This document shows positions 22,990 to 35,335 of a DNA stretch of 64,000 nucleotides, in pieces. The stretch spans positions 284,351 to 348,350 of the forward strand of contig NMRA01000283.1 in assembly GCA_002633005.1 (NCBI GenBank), written 5' to 3'. The notes under the pieces are model-generated. The model ran no database searches. It saw only the letters and a program-made list of their open reading frames with translations, and was not told the origin of the DNA. Numbering within the stretch: position 1 is the first letter of the stretch; the number at the start of each line of letters is the position of its first letter. Made by a program: the position numbers and the translations under genes. Source of the DNA: Phoronis australis. Taxonomy: Eukaryota; Phoronida; Phoronidae.

Positions 22990-25330
22990 GGAAGACCGAA
23001 ATCGAATTTCGATGACGTAATTGCATTACTTCAAGAAAAAGTAACAACATTTGAAACATCGCTACAGTAGTAGTGATCAATATTGCAACTTGTTTAAGAA
23101 TGGTTGATAACTCGATAATCTGTCCACATCGTATAACATTTTGTTTATATCTGCATCAATTGAACGATGGCCATGGTTCCCATACGTTATGAGCTAGCAA
23201 AAACACCCCAAAGTGACATTGAAGCAGCTACGAAACTTTTTTATTGCAAAGGATTAACACTTGCCGGTCAATCTTTGGATCAGATAATCTTCTAGTCAAA
23301 GATAACCCAAATAAACTGAAGAAAACTAAAAAATGGCAAATTGAAGAAACTTTGACGGTTTTGATTATATTTCTTGGTTTACTAATTTTTCTTGAATTCA
23401 GCTTATAAGTGTTTTTTTTGGCTTCTACATTAAACGTTACACCATTATTTTTTCTTTTATGTTTATTTTGATGTTCTCCATGCTTTCTATTAAATAAGAA
23501 AAATAGGAGGTCACCGACTTCGTTCTTGAGCTATTTTACTCAAACAACGTTGTTTAAGAATGCGCAAATTTCACAATCACAATCACAATTACTTTGCTGC
23601 TGTTGCTAGGTTTGTGAAGTAGGTTGAGTTGTTGGGAACAATGTAAGACTATAAGTTTCTTCTTCAAAATCACCGTTTGAATCAAGTCATGCCTAATCTC
23701 AATACTTGTGCTTAGTGTGACATAATTGTGAAATTTGATGTCGCTTGCTATTAAATGTCAAAATACCAGAAACTCAACATTTTCTTCAAATTGAATAATC
23801 TATTACTTGAAATCAAAATCATATTCGAATGTTATATAATTTATTCAATGTCGTAAAATGAGGACTGCTTAACGGCTTTTTGGCGGTGTCGAAACTCCTA
23901 AAGTGCGTTGCCATTTTACAACATGCCAAAAAGAGACTTTTTATCGTTTCCATATCATTCACAGCGTATGACAGAGCGTTAAATGAGGCATAACATGACC
24001 CAAGTCGAAAGCCAAGCAGCAGCCAATCCCAAGGTAGCTAGCGATTGACAATTGCGTCACGAAGTGGCGAGATTGAGAACCTCGCGTGACTACGCGTAAT
24101 TACAAGATGGAGTGCAAAGCGGCTCTATTCTCTTTCTTCTTACATATAGAGCAGATAATACTAGAGATGTGTTTTAAAATCAGTGATCGAGATAAATTCC
24201 TGTGATTAGAGCACCAATGTGTAAATCAAAAAGTCATTCATCAACTTACCCCTGTCTGCTCTTTACTGAGGAAAAATTGTTGCTTCCAAACTGAGAACAT
24301 CACTGAATCTGTTAAGAAGTTAACAAGAGAATATTTTTAATAACATTTGAAGATGTGAATAGACTTGAAAATTACTCGATAACATTGTCTTACTTGTATT
24401 TATTTTTGCAATGTTCACTTTCTGTCACTGTGCAGAACATTTCCAAGAAACTCGTTACTGCAGGCAGCGAGCAGGTCAATTTAATAAATCGAAGAAAATA
24501 AATTTCAGATGTTGCTTTTTCATTTTTATCTTTTTGCAGAATCTAGCTTACACGTAGTAAATCTTGTTACAGTCATATCCGGAATTCATGATTGTGTAAA
24601 AAACACCAAAATACTAAGAGAGAAGAAACGCCAGTAGAAAAAGAAAGAAGAAAATGGTTCTGAAATTAGCAGGAATTATATAAAAATCTGTGCTGTGAGA
24701 CATTCTGTTGCTGTGGCAGTCACTGCGATAATTTTCCTGTTTGGTAGCTGGTGTTTTTTATGTGTCAAGTATTCTGGCTGATCATTGGATCTCATCTACA
24801 ATGCTTTGCATAATCCTCCATGACAACCTTTTCATTTTGTACACGTGACCAGAAAATCGTCAAACTCCATTTTCTTCTTAACAATCGAGATGGCGTGGGC
24901 ATTTGATTATTACTGATTTGAAACGACACCACAATGAACGGCGAAATGAATTACGTCTGATCACGTACATTGTAATTACTGGTGTGTAGTCGTGAAATAA
25001 CGAGCCTTTCATTAATCATAATTATATAGACAATGGAAGGTTTGTGAGGAAGCAAAGGGTTGTTTTTGCAGGTATTATTGGACATACTCTGGTGGTGGTG
25101 TTGAACGTACAGTGTACATAGCGTTTTGACTGCTCTGGTTATTGTATGTGAGACTGTATTACACACACCGGTATTCTTTAATTGTTGTATATCAATGTTT
25201 TTGAAACAAATCGTTTGTGTTTGTATTTTGATGCTGTTTATTTAAAAATATAACAATGTCTAACTGAACCCCAGTGAAAGGGCTGTCGCTCTCTGCATCG
25301 CACACACTGTGCCAAACGAGTGTTTCCGCA
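22990..25330. other. Longest stretch without any supported feature
   Basis: AT-rich DNA with almost no open frame of even 60 codons on either strand. No terminal repeats, tandem arrays or exon-like segments were noticed. Probably intronic or intergenic. Confidence 0.5.
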
Positions 25331-25332
25331 AA

Positions 25333-25474
25333 ATGGCCATTTCTACAGAATTTGATGAAGGTGATCTCTTGCTGAAGACAAAAACAAAAAATGTGACTGA
25401 TAGTGCAATTTGTAATACCCTTGAATCGGCTTATTTTGAGACTGTCATTCAAATTTTAAACCCACTGCTTATCC
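25333..25474 (+). CDS. Candidate first coding exon of unknown gene
   Basis: ATG in good context (GCAAAATGG) starts 47 codons ending at a donor-like CC/GTGAGA in phase 1. The peptide MAISTEFDEGDLLLKTKTKN continues into an amphipathic stretch ending QILNPLLI. Composition is coding-like, unlike the AT-rich flanks. Without the donor the frame would read through to a stop at about 25540. No second exon was identified and no family was recognised. Confidence 0.3.
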
Positions 25475-25479
25475 GTGAG

Positions 25480-26160
25480 ACAGGAGTTGGACATGTGTTA
25501 AATAAACACCATTGTGACCGGTGGTGTTTCCTGTTCCGATAAACAAAAAGTATCCACGTGTCCGAGTGAAGCATGCGTAGCGCGTGCGCAGTGGCGTGAT
25601 ACAGAATTAGAAGTAGCATGGACATGGATTGTTCTACGATCTTACGCTCTATTCACATCATTCAGTACTATTCCGCTGCTTTGTCCTGCGTCCCGCCACA
25701 ACATCAGAATACCATGGTTTTTGACAAAAGTGACTAAATTTAGTATCGTATATTTTGTGCTTTTCTTCGTTCTTTTTACTGTTATGATTGGCGAAAATTT
25801 TCTTGAAACACTAACAAATGCAACTATCTTGAATAAATGGCCACGGGGTTGCATTAAATTTAAGGAGGTTTGGCATTTTTTCTTTTTTCTGTCAATCAGA
25901 CATGATCTGTACAATCAACTGATGAAAACTTGTCTGTAAGAACACTGAATGAAATGAAATACCAAACAGCACGTCTTGTAAGGTTTAAAACGTCGAACAT
26001 GGTCTCCTAGTCGAGATGATTTGTTAACTAAGAAAATTTAAAATTGCATGGCTTTCTATTCGAATATAAACCCATAAAGACATGACCTTATCAGTAGGAA
26101 TTTATGATATGCATATTATAGAGGACCGAAGCAGGCAGGTTCTTCTGAGTTCTTGTGGAA
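25480..26160. other. Open frame without recognised function
   Basis: A plus-strand frame at 25514-25939 includes a hydrophobic segment (VTKFSIVYFVLFFVLFTVMI) that could be a membrane span. The flanks read as noise, with no clear splice sites, so I do not call it a gene. Confidence 0.3.
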
Positions 26161-26163
26161 CTG

Positions 26164-26320
26164 CAGTGGCGGACTTAGAGTGGGGCCAAGGGGGCCATGC
26201 CCCCGCCAAAAATTCTCCCAGATTTCATTTGGCAGTTCGGAGGAGCGAATGTCTGACGTGGAAAAACCTGGCTTATGCTCTGCCCTGCCCCCCAACTCAA
26301 AATCCTGGATCCGCCCGTAG
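26164..26320. mobile_element. hAT-like MITE
   Basis: The left end CAGTGGCGGACTTAG and the right end CCTGGATCCGCCCGTAG are inverted versions of the CAGTGGCGGAtccAGG terminus typical of many hAT-type non-autonomous elements. A GGGGGCCATGCCCCC hairpin lies about 25 bp inside the left end. The right terminus is degraded (CCCGTAG instead of CCACTG) and no 8-bp duplication is visible. About 157 bp with no coding capacity. Confidence 0.6.
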
Positions 26321-29114
26321 TCTGGATATGACAAACAACTAGAGCCTTAACTTCTGGGAGTGATACCCTTCCCATGGTAAGAAAAAGAGGTTCATTCAAA
26401 TAGGTTTCCAAATTCAAGAATTGTGAAATTGTGGCCGGTTTCATGTGAACGTTTCATCCGTCGGTTTATGATAAATTTTCTCTAACAATTTAAAATACAT
26501 CATCAGCTATAAAAGTGATTCTATGGAGTTTAAGCTGCTGCCCCCCGCTTTCGTAGTCAAACGCCGTGATTTAGTTAATTAACATGACAGATTATTTTAA
26601 GCGTATTGCAATGGGAAAATCACTTGTCTTGATTTCAGCGAATGTCTGGCAGAAAACGGTGAGATTTGACTATGTGTGATGAAACCACAAAAACAACGGA
26701 TTTTGCTTTTTTATAACTAAAACTGGTCAAAGCTAATGAATTCTAGAATTCTTTCCCATCCAAAAATAATCCCCTAAGTGCGTTTTTTTCGGCCGTAAAA
26801 TCGATAATAATCCTTTAACTGCAGGTTTTCACAGCATTGTTATCGTTTTTCCTCAAAATGAAAATGCTTTCATGTCGTGTTCTGCGTAAAAATGAAAGGT
26901 ACTGTTTCACTCGAGACGATGGCCGAAAAACAAGTTCAAAGCCGTTACTGTGGCAGCGTATTCGGTATGACAAGATATTGACATAGCACACTTCCCTTAT
27001 ATGGATAATGTGACCTTTGGCCTTCCATGTAAACAAAACAACGGCGACTTCAAGCAGCAGCCAGCCCGATTAAGGGGCTGGTTCACAATAGGCACAATAT
27101 GTTAGATCACGTTAAGAAAGACTCTTTTCACTGAAGTTCCATCGCAAACGGTTCATGTCCTTCAATTGCCTACTATGATGCTAGGCGTATTCTCTCACAA
27201 CCCGTGGGTATGGGACCCCCTACCCCCTTTTACTAAAGCCCTTGCCATGGGTCGTAACTCCTGCATTTTCAGCGAGATGGACACTAATAGAGAAAGAGAG
27301 AGGGAGAAAGACACGGAGAATTACAATTCACTCAACCAGAATTGCAAATATAAAATATGAGAATGGATACAAGACATAATTATTGTGTTTACCACAAGAG
27401 TTTTAAAAATCATACCGCGACATACAAATAGATATCTGTAAATATCTGAAAGTGGGTGGAGTCAGAAGGATTCAACGTGTCGTAGATCAAAAGATCTTTA
27501 ATGAATAAAAAGTTTGATGCCAAACATGTCATGCTTGCATTAGTGAAATAGTTATTTAATTAGCTCAGTTTATCAGCTAATTATTTCATGCTCAGTGCTT
27601 TATATTCATATTTAAACAGCTGCACAAAGGCACGTACGCAAGGTTTGAAACGCTTTAATTTACCAAGTGATGAGTAAAAACCCTGCATCATATTTGCTCG
27701 TCTCAGATGGATTTTCATTTTTTTAAAAAGTGAGCAACAAAAACAAAGCACCAACTAGTCGATTTTCGAAAAAATAACGACTCACCAGAACCAACTATGC
27801 TTTTTAGCTTTAACTGTCGTATAGTAAAAAGTATTGTTTATTTTTTTCTTATGTTGTTACAGCGAAAGACCACGGGCTTGCTAATGCTATGACTTTAATA
27901 CAATAAGGTCCAAAAATACTCAGGTCAAGTAATGTTTTAACGACGATAAGTACAAAAAATGGCTTAGAGCCGACTGAGAAAGATATGTATGTTATGGTAT
28001 TGTTTTTGTGATCATGCGAAGTTTGATCACGTGAAATTGTATGTTTTTAAGGAATGGGACGGGGTAAAAATTAGTTATAACATGCCTAACTTACTCGTCA
28101 GACGCATTCATTGATACACCGGAAGTTCTGAATCCTCGGCTTGCCTCACACTTTGCCGAGACCCTCGAGATTAAAAGAATCTCTTAATCTTTCATAGAAT
28201 CCATTGTCGTTATCGCCGCCGAGACGCATGTGCACAATGACGCTATTTCGCACTACGAACAGCAGCGCACGCTCTCATTGAAATGCAGGCAAAAAGCGGT
28301 AACCGTTATATTTTTGTTGTTTTGGAATAAATTTGAACATTCCATTTTGATATGGAAATATACATCATTCGCAGTCGTTCCTGGCATTTTGTCTTTATTT
28401 TGTCTCTTTTCTAAATTGTCGTAAAATAGATGTATTAGTCTCCTGTAAGACCCATGGAAAAGGTCAGTGGAGGCGTGGCGATAATTCAGTGCCAAGAGTT
28501 TCACTCGAAACTTCTCACACAAATGCCCAGGAATTGAAAAAAGAGTACCTTCTAATGTATTCAGAAAGGTTCTCTCATTTCTCCAAAGGCGCAAAGTGAA
28601 CCGTTTGTTGACAAGTTGCCATGGATCAGAAGATAGTCGAACAGTAGTGTTGCCATGTTGAAACAGTTTAAATTTAAAAATATTTATTTCACAATATGCC
28701 TCGGCTGGGCGATCAATTCCAATAAAACATCTCTCCAATAATTTGGTTTAGCTATAGTTAGCGAGATCACTCAAGTTATGACTGTTATTAATTAAATGCA
28801 ATAACAGAAGTTTATTACACCAATTTTGCTTCCTCTGTCATCTGCCGGTGGAAGAGGAATCCCACAAACTGAATGTAAGAAAGCCGCTGACGTAATGAGA
28901 GGCAATGTTTCTCTCGGATTCACGAGCCTCCCCTCTACCATGTAAAATAGTGCTGCTCTTTCTCGATAATTTTAATGCGACATGCCATCATGAGATGACG
29001 TCATTGTCGCTGCGCTAACGCGCATCTGAAGATAAAATTAAAACGCTCGCCAAATTTGATACGGCACATTGTTAAACTGGCAAAGCAAAAAGTAATAAAA
29101 AACTTGGCTGATAC
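26321..29114. other. No gene recognised
   Basis: Contains a GA-rich tract (27286-27316) and a 9-bp perfect hairpin at 27557-27583. The 161-codon minus-strand frame at 28253-28738 shows no motif or convincing splice sites. Confidence 0.4.
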
Positions 29115-29380
29115 CATAACATTATTGAGGAGGCAGTGTTGCCTAGTGTGATAGGTGCCCGCTTTCTTTACTCGAGGTCGTGGGTTCGAGTCCCACTAGG
29201 TCACACTGCTAAACCTTTGACTCAGGTTTCTAGCTCCTCAGCTCGGTTTTAACTTTGTATTAATAAAGCACAAAAATGGCTCCAGGTGATCAGTGCAATG
29301 GGCCCACATGCGCGGCCTGCGCACGTCTGGTACAACGTGTATCAGACCGCCTTTTACATATCATATATCATAACATTATT
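29115..29380 (+). mobile_element. tRNA-derived SINE, intact copy with 12-bp target duplication
   Basis: The element occupies 29127-29368 and is flanked by exact copies of CATAACATTATT (29115-29126 and 29369-29380), proving retroposition with a 12-bp duplication. The head carries an A-box-like GCCTAGTGTGATAGG and a perfect B box GGGTTCGAGTCCC in a T-arm with a GTGGG/CCCAC stem. GCAGTGT and ACACTGC could pair as an acceptor-like stem. The body ends with a conserved tail (GGGCCCACATGCGCGGCCTG ... CAGACCGCC) and an A/T-rich end. Related copies lie at 54741-54961 and 40690-40751. Confidence 0.9.
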
Positions 29381-32300
29381 TTTGAAATTATAACGTATAT
29401 TTTAGAGAAGAAATGGAATAGAAGTTAACTATAAAGCTCAAGAAAATAACATAGCAATGACATCAGCTTGTGTTGGTAACTGGGACAAAATCCTCTCTGG
29501 TTTGACAAGTCAAGATTCAACGTTGTGAGTTTGCTATCGTGTACATGTAGTTGAAACGGCAGTGTTCCTTAAGAGTGATTATTTGAGAACCTGTAAAATG
29601 GCAATCCATACTGCGAATTCAAATGCTTTTGGCTTAGCCTGTAACTTGGATTAACCAAATGCCGCAGAAATTATGAAAAGGTGCGAAATGAAGTTACGTT
29701 TTTAGACAATCACAAGATTTCTAGTCGATTTTATTTTAAAAGGAAGTGTAGCTTTTTTGAAAGCGATTTTGGACAATTCGGTATTATATTTTACTTACTT
29801 GGGAAAGTATTATGAATCATTTTTGTCGATTCCGGTGATGAGTCTTTCAGTTGAAGCAATCAGTGAACACCGTTGGCTCTATGGTTTTATGGTGTCTAAT
29901 TAGGAGTCATAACTTTCTGTATTAAAGAAAAACAAAAATACAAGGAATCCCACCCCGCCAAAACGTAAACCAAAGCAATTGTATTCAAATATGGCGCTGC
30001 GTGGGGCTTTAAAGAGTCATGTCTGGTTTAAGAATTATTTGTTTTTGCAATAGGAAATCGGCCGACGTTCTCTTCCAGCCGTTCAGTAGAATTAAGTCGA
30101 GGCTGGTGACCTTATAAGCTAAATACGGTTGCATTCCCACATTGGATTTTAGTTTTACAGGCAAAGCATCGTATGCGACCGCTGGCCTCGTGGATTCGAG
30201 CAAGTTGCACAACACAAATTAGTATGACGGGTTGAATAGCTGTCACTTTGGTTTTATTACTTGTTTCTGGCATTGTTGCTCAAGTCAAAGCCAAATAGTA
30301 ACATAACGAGGCTGGGACTGAAAATTTGCTGGCGTTTCGGCCATGGCGCTCAGTCACCATACAATGTAACTGAAAATCTCAGGAGGGTGAAAAGTGAGAT
30401 ATCACGGCTTAACTCAGATCGGTTGACGTTTTCAAGAAAATTCAAGTGTCATCTTGCACTTCCGCAGTCATGTAATCTGAACACTAAAGGTTTCAACGGG
30501 TTTTAGGAAATTGGGTAAATTACATTTTACACCCCATCCCCAAGCTAACATCATTAGTTTCGCCAATGCAGACAACAGACGTAAAATCATCAGAGCCAAC
30601 ACTGTCCTTGTACATTTTCAATGCAGTGCTCTACAAATTTGTGAGTCAGGGATTGTATTTGCATTTGAGTTTAAGTTTGAACAACGACAACTAATTGCCA
30701 AATATCAGAAAGTACAAAAATTTTAAAACAATACCATTACACTTATTAATCTATAAATTTCTAAATAAAGTACATATTAGATTCGTCTAGCCAATGTTTA
30801 ACAACGAGGAAAGTGTCGGATAATCGAAAACAGCAGTAGGCAAAATGAATATTTCATGAAGACGGATCGTACCAAATCATTTGATATTTTTCTCAAATTT
30901 CAGAGCCTTTTTGAATTTGTGCTGGAGAATTATTTCCATATATCAAAAACATAGAAGATGACTGATATTACTACTAACCAAACTGCACGTGCAATAAAAC
31001 AAAAAGCAGGACCGCGCCATGTGCATTTGCCACAGTAGATAAGATTTCTAATCGCACGGTAATAAAGATGAGAAAATAATACATTTTCTATAAAAGAATA
31101 GAAATGCCTTGATAAGGATGGAATGTTTGCTCCAAAAAGTAATTCAAAGAACCACGTGATTTTATCCACAAAAACACTGTGAACACAATAGCTTTGCCAC
31201 CGCTTTTGCCTTGATTGCTTGTGATGAATAGACATGTGTAAAGTCATGTCAAACCTTCATTGTAGTTTTGAAATCACGCTTCTGACTTTGGCGGCAATTA
31301 TGGCATACCTTTGGTAATGCCGAATATATGTGCTTTATTTAATGGATTATGTAGTATGCGTCGTGCGCAGCTTCTAGGTCTTTGGTAAAGCAGTTGACAG
31401 GTATATCTGCATTAGTTGTCATGGCAACCATTCTTAGGTTTTCAAAATTTTCCTACTGGTTTTGACATAACAGTCATAAATCTTTGCTTTTAGTAATTGA
31501 TTTATGCAAATTTATTGCATTAGTTATACACAGTTTTTATGTTGTGAAAAAGGCTATTTCCATGTTTGTGTACGTGAGTTTCTCAGGGAATTATTACTAG
31601 CTGTGATGTATCTCGTAAAACAGAGTTTGCTTTAAACAGCTCAAATTCTTCAAAAATTTCCGGTGTGTAGCGTGCGCTGATTTCTATAATGGCGTGATTC
31701 CAGATTACCAGGTTACTCTGGCAATCTTGCATGGCAACGCCTCCCAAGAATCTAGGGGGGTTACTGAAAATGTTTTGAGTACGGTTCAAGCCTAAAGCTG
31801 CTGACGTTGAAAGTCAAAATACCGGGTTATCATGAAAACGATATCCAATTCAGCTTATCAGCACCCCGACGTTTTTTAAAGAATCACTCAGGCATGGTTT
31901 CCTGATTCTGACACCACTGTCCTCAAACCTGAAATTGATTTTAGCAAGACAAAATACCTGGTTCTGGTTACAATGGTAAATTTCAACTTGGTAACTCCCT
32001 TGAGTTTCAAGGGATGGTGACTACAAATACTTTGACCGTGGTTGTCAGCTTCTAAGCATAAAATTACACATTTATGACGGCTCACTAATATTACTTATTA
32101 CTTTATGTTATTAACTACAAATATAATTTACAAAATGCATTCGTTCATCAAACCTCAACCTGATACTGTGGAACCCATTTCGCGCTCGTGATTGCATAGT
32201 TGTGCTGGGAGTTCTTGTTTTCCATTTTGTAATCTCACACGATGGAGAAATCCTATGACAACGCTCTTACAGTGCAGTAATTCAATCCGAAATCATGGAC

Positions 32301-34900
32301 GAGATCCCAAGAAGTGATTATTGTTCGAGAGAAAGAAATGCGGTTGGTAAGAAAATAATTAGGTTAGTTGGACTCATTCGCCTTAAATGAGAAAAGAAAT
32401 TCAGTTAGTACACGTAAGAAATGTCTTGAGTTGATGAGAAAGGGGTGTTCTCGTTGAAATGAGAACGCCCGTGTGGACTTTGAGGGAGAAAGAATGTCCA
32501 ACCTACACTAAAATTTATTTTATGGTTTTGAAAAAGCAACGATTTCAATTCTCACCGAACCAAAATTTTACTTTCTTGCAACAAGGTGCACAAACACAGA
32601 CGGTTGAGTCATATAAAAAATTACAACAAAATTGAGACTAAAACAGGTTTGATGGGGTTAGTCTTCTAATATTATTCATCACTGCGATATTTACCCACAA
32701 TTCTGTACATAAACCGGATACTTCTACAACCTCATTTTTGCAGCACAATCTACATGCATGACTCCGTGAGTGTCAGCACACAGTACTGTTGTTGTTGTTG
32801 TAAGGTTATTATCTGATTTTTCTTATTTTACATTCCAAAATAGCCCGTAAAGGTCATTTGGTATTAAGGTAATCTAATTTTAATTTTTTTCCTACAGTTT
32901 TAAAGACGTGTTTTTCAAGTTCATAGTACACATATAGGCCTGAATGCCAATTAATCAATTTATTTTTCTCAGAGATACAGATGTTAGAGGTCGCTGAGAG
33001 CAAATTTGTATTCTACTTCATCAATAGCTAGACTTGTGTGATAATCGGTATTATCCAAAGCTTTCATTGTACCTCTATGCACCTCAGGGATAATTAGGGC
33101 AAAGGTTATTTAATTTCCATATCTCTCCTATAGTTTAAGACCTACTTTTCAACTCCGGTGAACATGCAGGAGTCAGGTAACGAGTATATTTCAGGGAATA
33201 TTTTTCTAAGCGATCCAATCATCCAGTCAGATGTTATAGGTCAAGCGTCATTTTCTACAAACACAAAAATTGAGCTAGACACTTTAATTTTAGGTACAGT
33301 AGACTAGTGGTATGTCAAAACAAGTTTCAACCACAAACTTTGGGGTCATTTGGTTCACTTATCGGTTCCTCTGAAAGGTCGTCAGTCGATTTTACTCTCA
33401 TAGTATTCAATCAGTTCACTTCTATTGTAATAACTTCAAATGTCACAAGGTAGATATACAGTGCTCATCACCACAAAAGTCATTACTAACATCATTTACG
33501 CCATCACCATCATCTTTACGATCACGCGCAGAGGCATCACTGACGTCATTGGCACTAACCTTCTAGTTGCTTATTACTGCTATATAACTGTGAATGCATA
33601 ACATGACGGCCTGTGGACACTCTAATCACATTTTTCCAAAAAACCTTGGTAAATTTCTCAAGAATTAATAGAAAATTAGACATATGAAATGCTGTGACAT
33701 AATACTGGGAGTGTGCTTTAAAATCTTGGTTAATGAAGGGAAAGAGGAGTGTTGTTTGATCTCTATATTTTTGTTCCATGTTTTAATGGTCGGTAGCACG
33801 AAAGTGCTCCTCGCTAGCTGCTTGCGAATCCAGTGAATGTAGGCATAATCTGTTAAACGATACTAATAAATGACTTTCATAAATAACTCAAAGGTAAATG
33901 CTTGAGAATGGTTTAAAACGTATTTTGCGTGGTGTTTTTACAAAGCCGACTAGCCAAGAGCAAAGTAGCGTTGCGTAGTCCAGGTTTCTTGAGAAAAAAC
34001 ACGATCACGCAAAATCACACGAGTGAAAGACGAATATTTCGGGAGTATGCTCGAAGCTTACTAGAATATCCCACCAAATTAGCGGACACTGAAAGACTGG
34101 TCGGTGAGGTTGGGGTTGAATTGTGGGATTGAATTGAGGTTGTGTTTGAATTAAGGTCATGCAGGACCTTGTCGACACGTCTTTGTATTTAGCAAAACAT
34201 CTGCAAAACTATGGATTTTAAATCGGTAAACGCATATCGTTTTGGAAGGTAGGACGACTACAAAATTTACCAAAAATGAAAGTACTTTGATAGCAAAACA
34301 ACGGTATCAGTAATATGACCGACGAAGTTTTGTTTGACGTAAATATATATTCAAGATGAAATCTCAAAAGCGATGTTACAGTTTTCTAAATTGTCATTTC
34401 GTTCGTTTTATGCAACGTTTAATATTTCAATGAAAATCACTAAGTTCCTATTTTTGATAGCCCCTCGTACAAAAGTGAATCATTTTAAAAACATTCTGAA
34501 CTGTGTTTTAAAGAACAGGGCATAAAGCAGAGTATCTGAAAGTTTCATATGACTCCAATCAGCCATGTCTGAGATACGGTGTTACGAAGTTAGCCAAATT
34601 TGGACATTTTTCTAGGATCCTACATAGTCATAACTTGTTTCTGTCTTAGAAGTGAAGATTTTTGCCGCAAGTGCCAGCTAATGTATTGCGTCTCTGAACG
34701 CTAATCAGGGCAGAGCAAAAGTGTGCGTCTTAAGTCGACACGAACACATAACAGACAGCGAGAGCAAGAACTTTTGGATGAGTCCGCGAGATTTGTAGAA
34801 AAACGATCTCCGTCATTGGAAGGGCGACGACGAGTAAGAAGATGAAGAGCTCAAATTCTATCGATCGCGTTCGAATAAAGACGCCTGGAACGCGAAAAAC
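29381..34900. other. No gene recognised
   Basis: 5.5 kb of AT-rich sequence without recognised elements. Minor features are a TGT trinucleotide run near 32785, a CATCA-rich low-complexity stretch at about 33470-33560 and a 10-bp hairpin at about 32443-32471. Confidence 0.45.
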
Positions 34901-34904
34901 AACA

Positions 34905-35335
34905 AACTACATTATCCACTGTGGCTTTCTGCCACTGAAACAAAAGTCAAACTGCTCACTAGGTATTTTTACAGTTGTTCGTAAAGATTTTCAATTTCTG
35001 TTGATGTCAAAATATGTTTCCTTTGGTTTCAAATTCAAAAAACGATCTGTCATCTACTCGGTACTATTTGGTATGGCGCTTTCAAACAGCAGCCATTTCC
35101 GACGTTTCGAGCGCATGCGCGCACATACATTGTTGGAGGCGGAGAATTTGAAAGTGCATTGGGATGAAAGAGTTGATATTTCGTCCGTGTTTTACAAAAA
35201 GTAAAACTGACGATTATTTCTACAATTTTTTTGCAAAATTCAAAGTGAATAACTCTCAAGTTAGCATCCCCAAGTAGATATGTTTAAAAGGTATTTCTTA
35301 CGAGTTTTCGTGTTCTATGGCTCTTTATTTTAATG
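34905..35335 (+). repeat. Dispersed repeat family D, copy 1
   Basis: Direct-orientation homolog of 40990-41410 over about 420 bp. Shared blocks: CCACTGAAACAAAAGTCAAA, AACTGCTCACTAGGTATTTT, TTCTGTTGATGTCAAA, GAGCGCATGCGCGCA and ACGAGTTTTCGTGTTCTATG. Frames in the two copies (34842-35204 and 40937-41191) partly align as protein (LKQxSNCSxGIF), probably because the DNA is similar rather than because protein is conserved. Confidence 0.7.

Noticed and set aside
25514-25939. Frame with a hydrophobic segment vaguely like a channel helix
   Set aside because: Only one span, no pore or flanking motif, no splice support.
28253-28738. 161-codon minus-strand frame
   Set aside because: No recognisable domain or exon signals; length alone is not enough in 64 kb.
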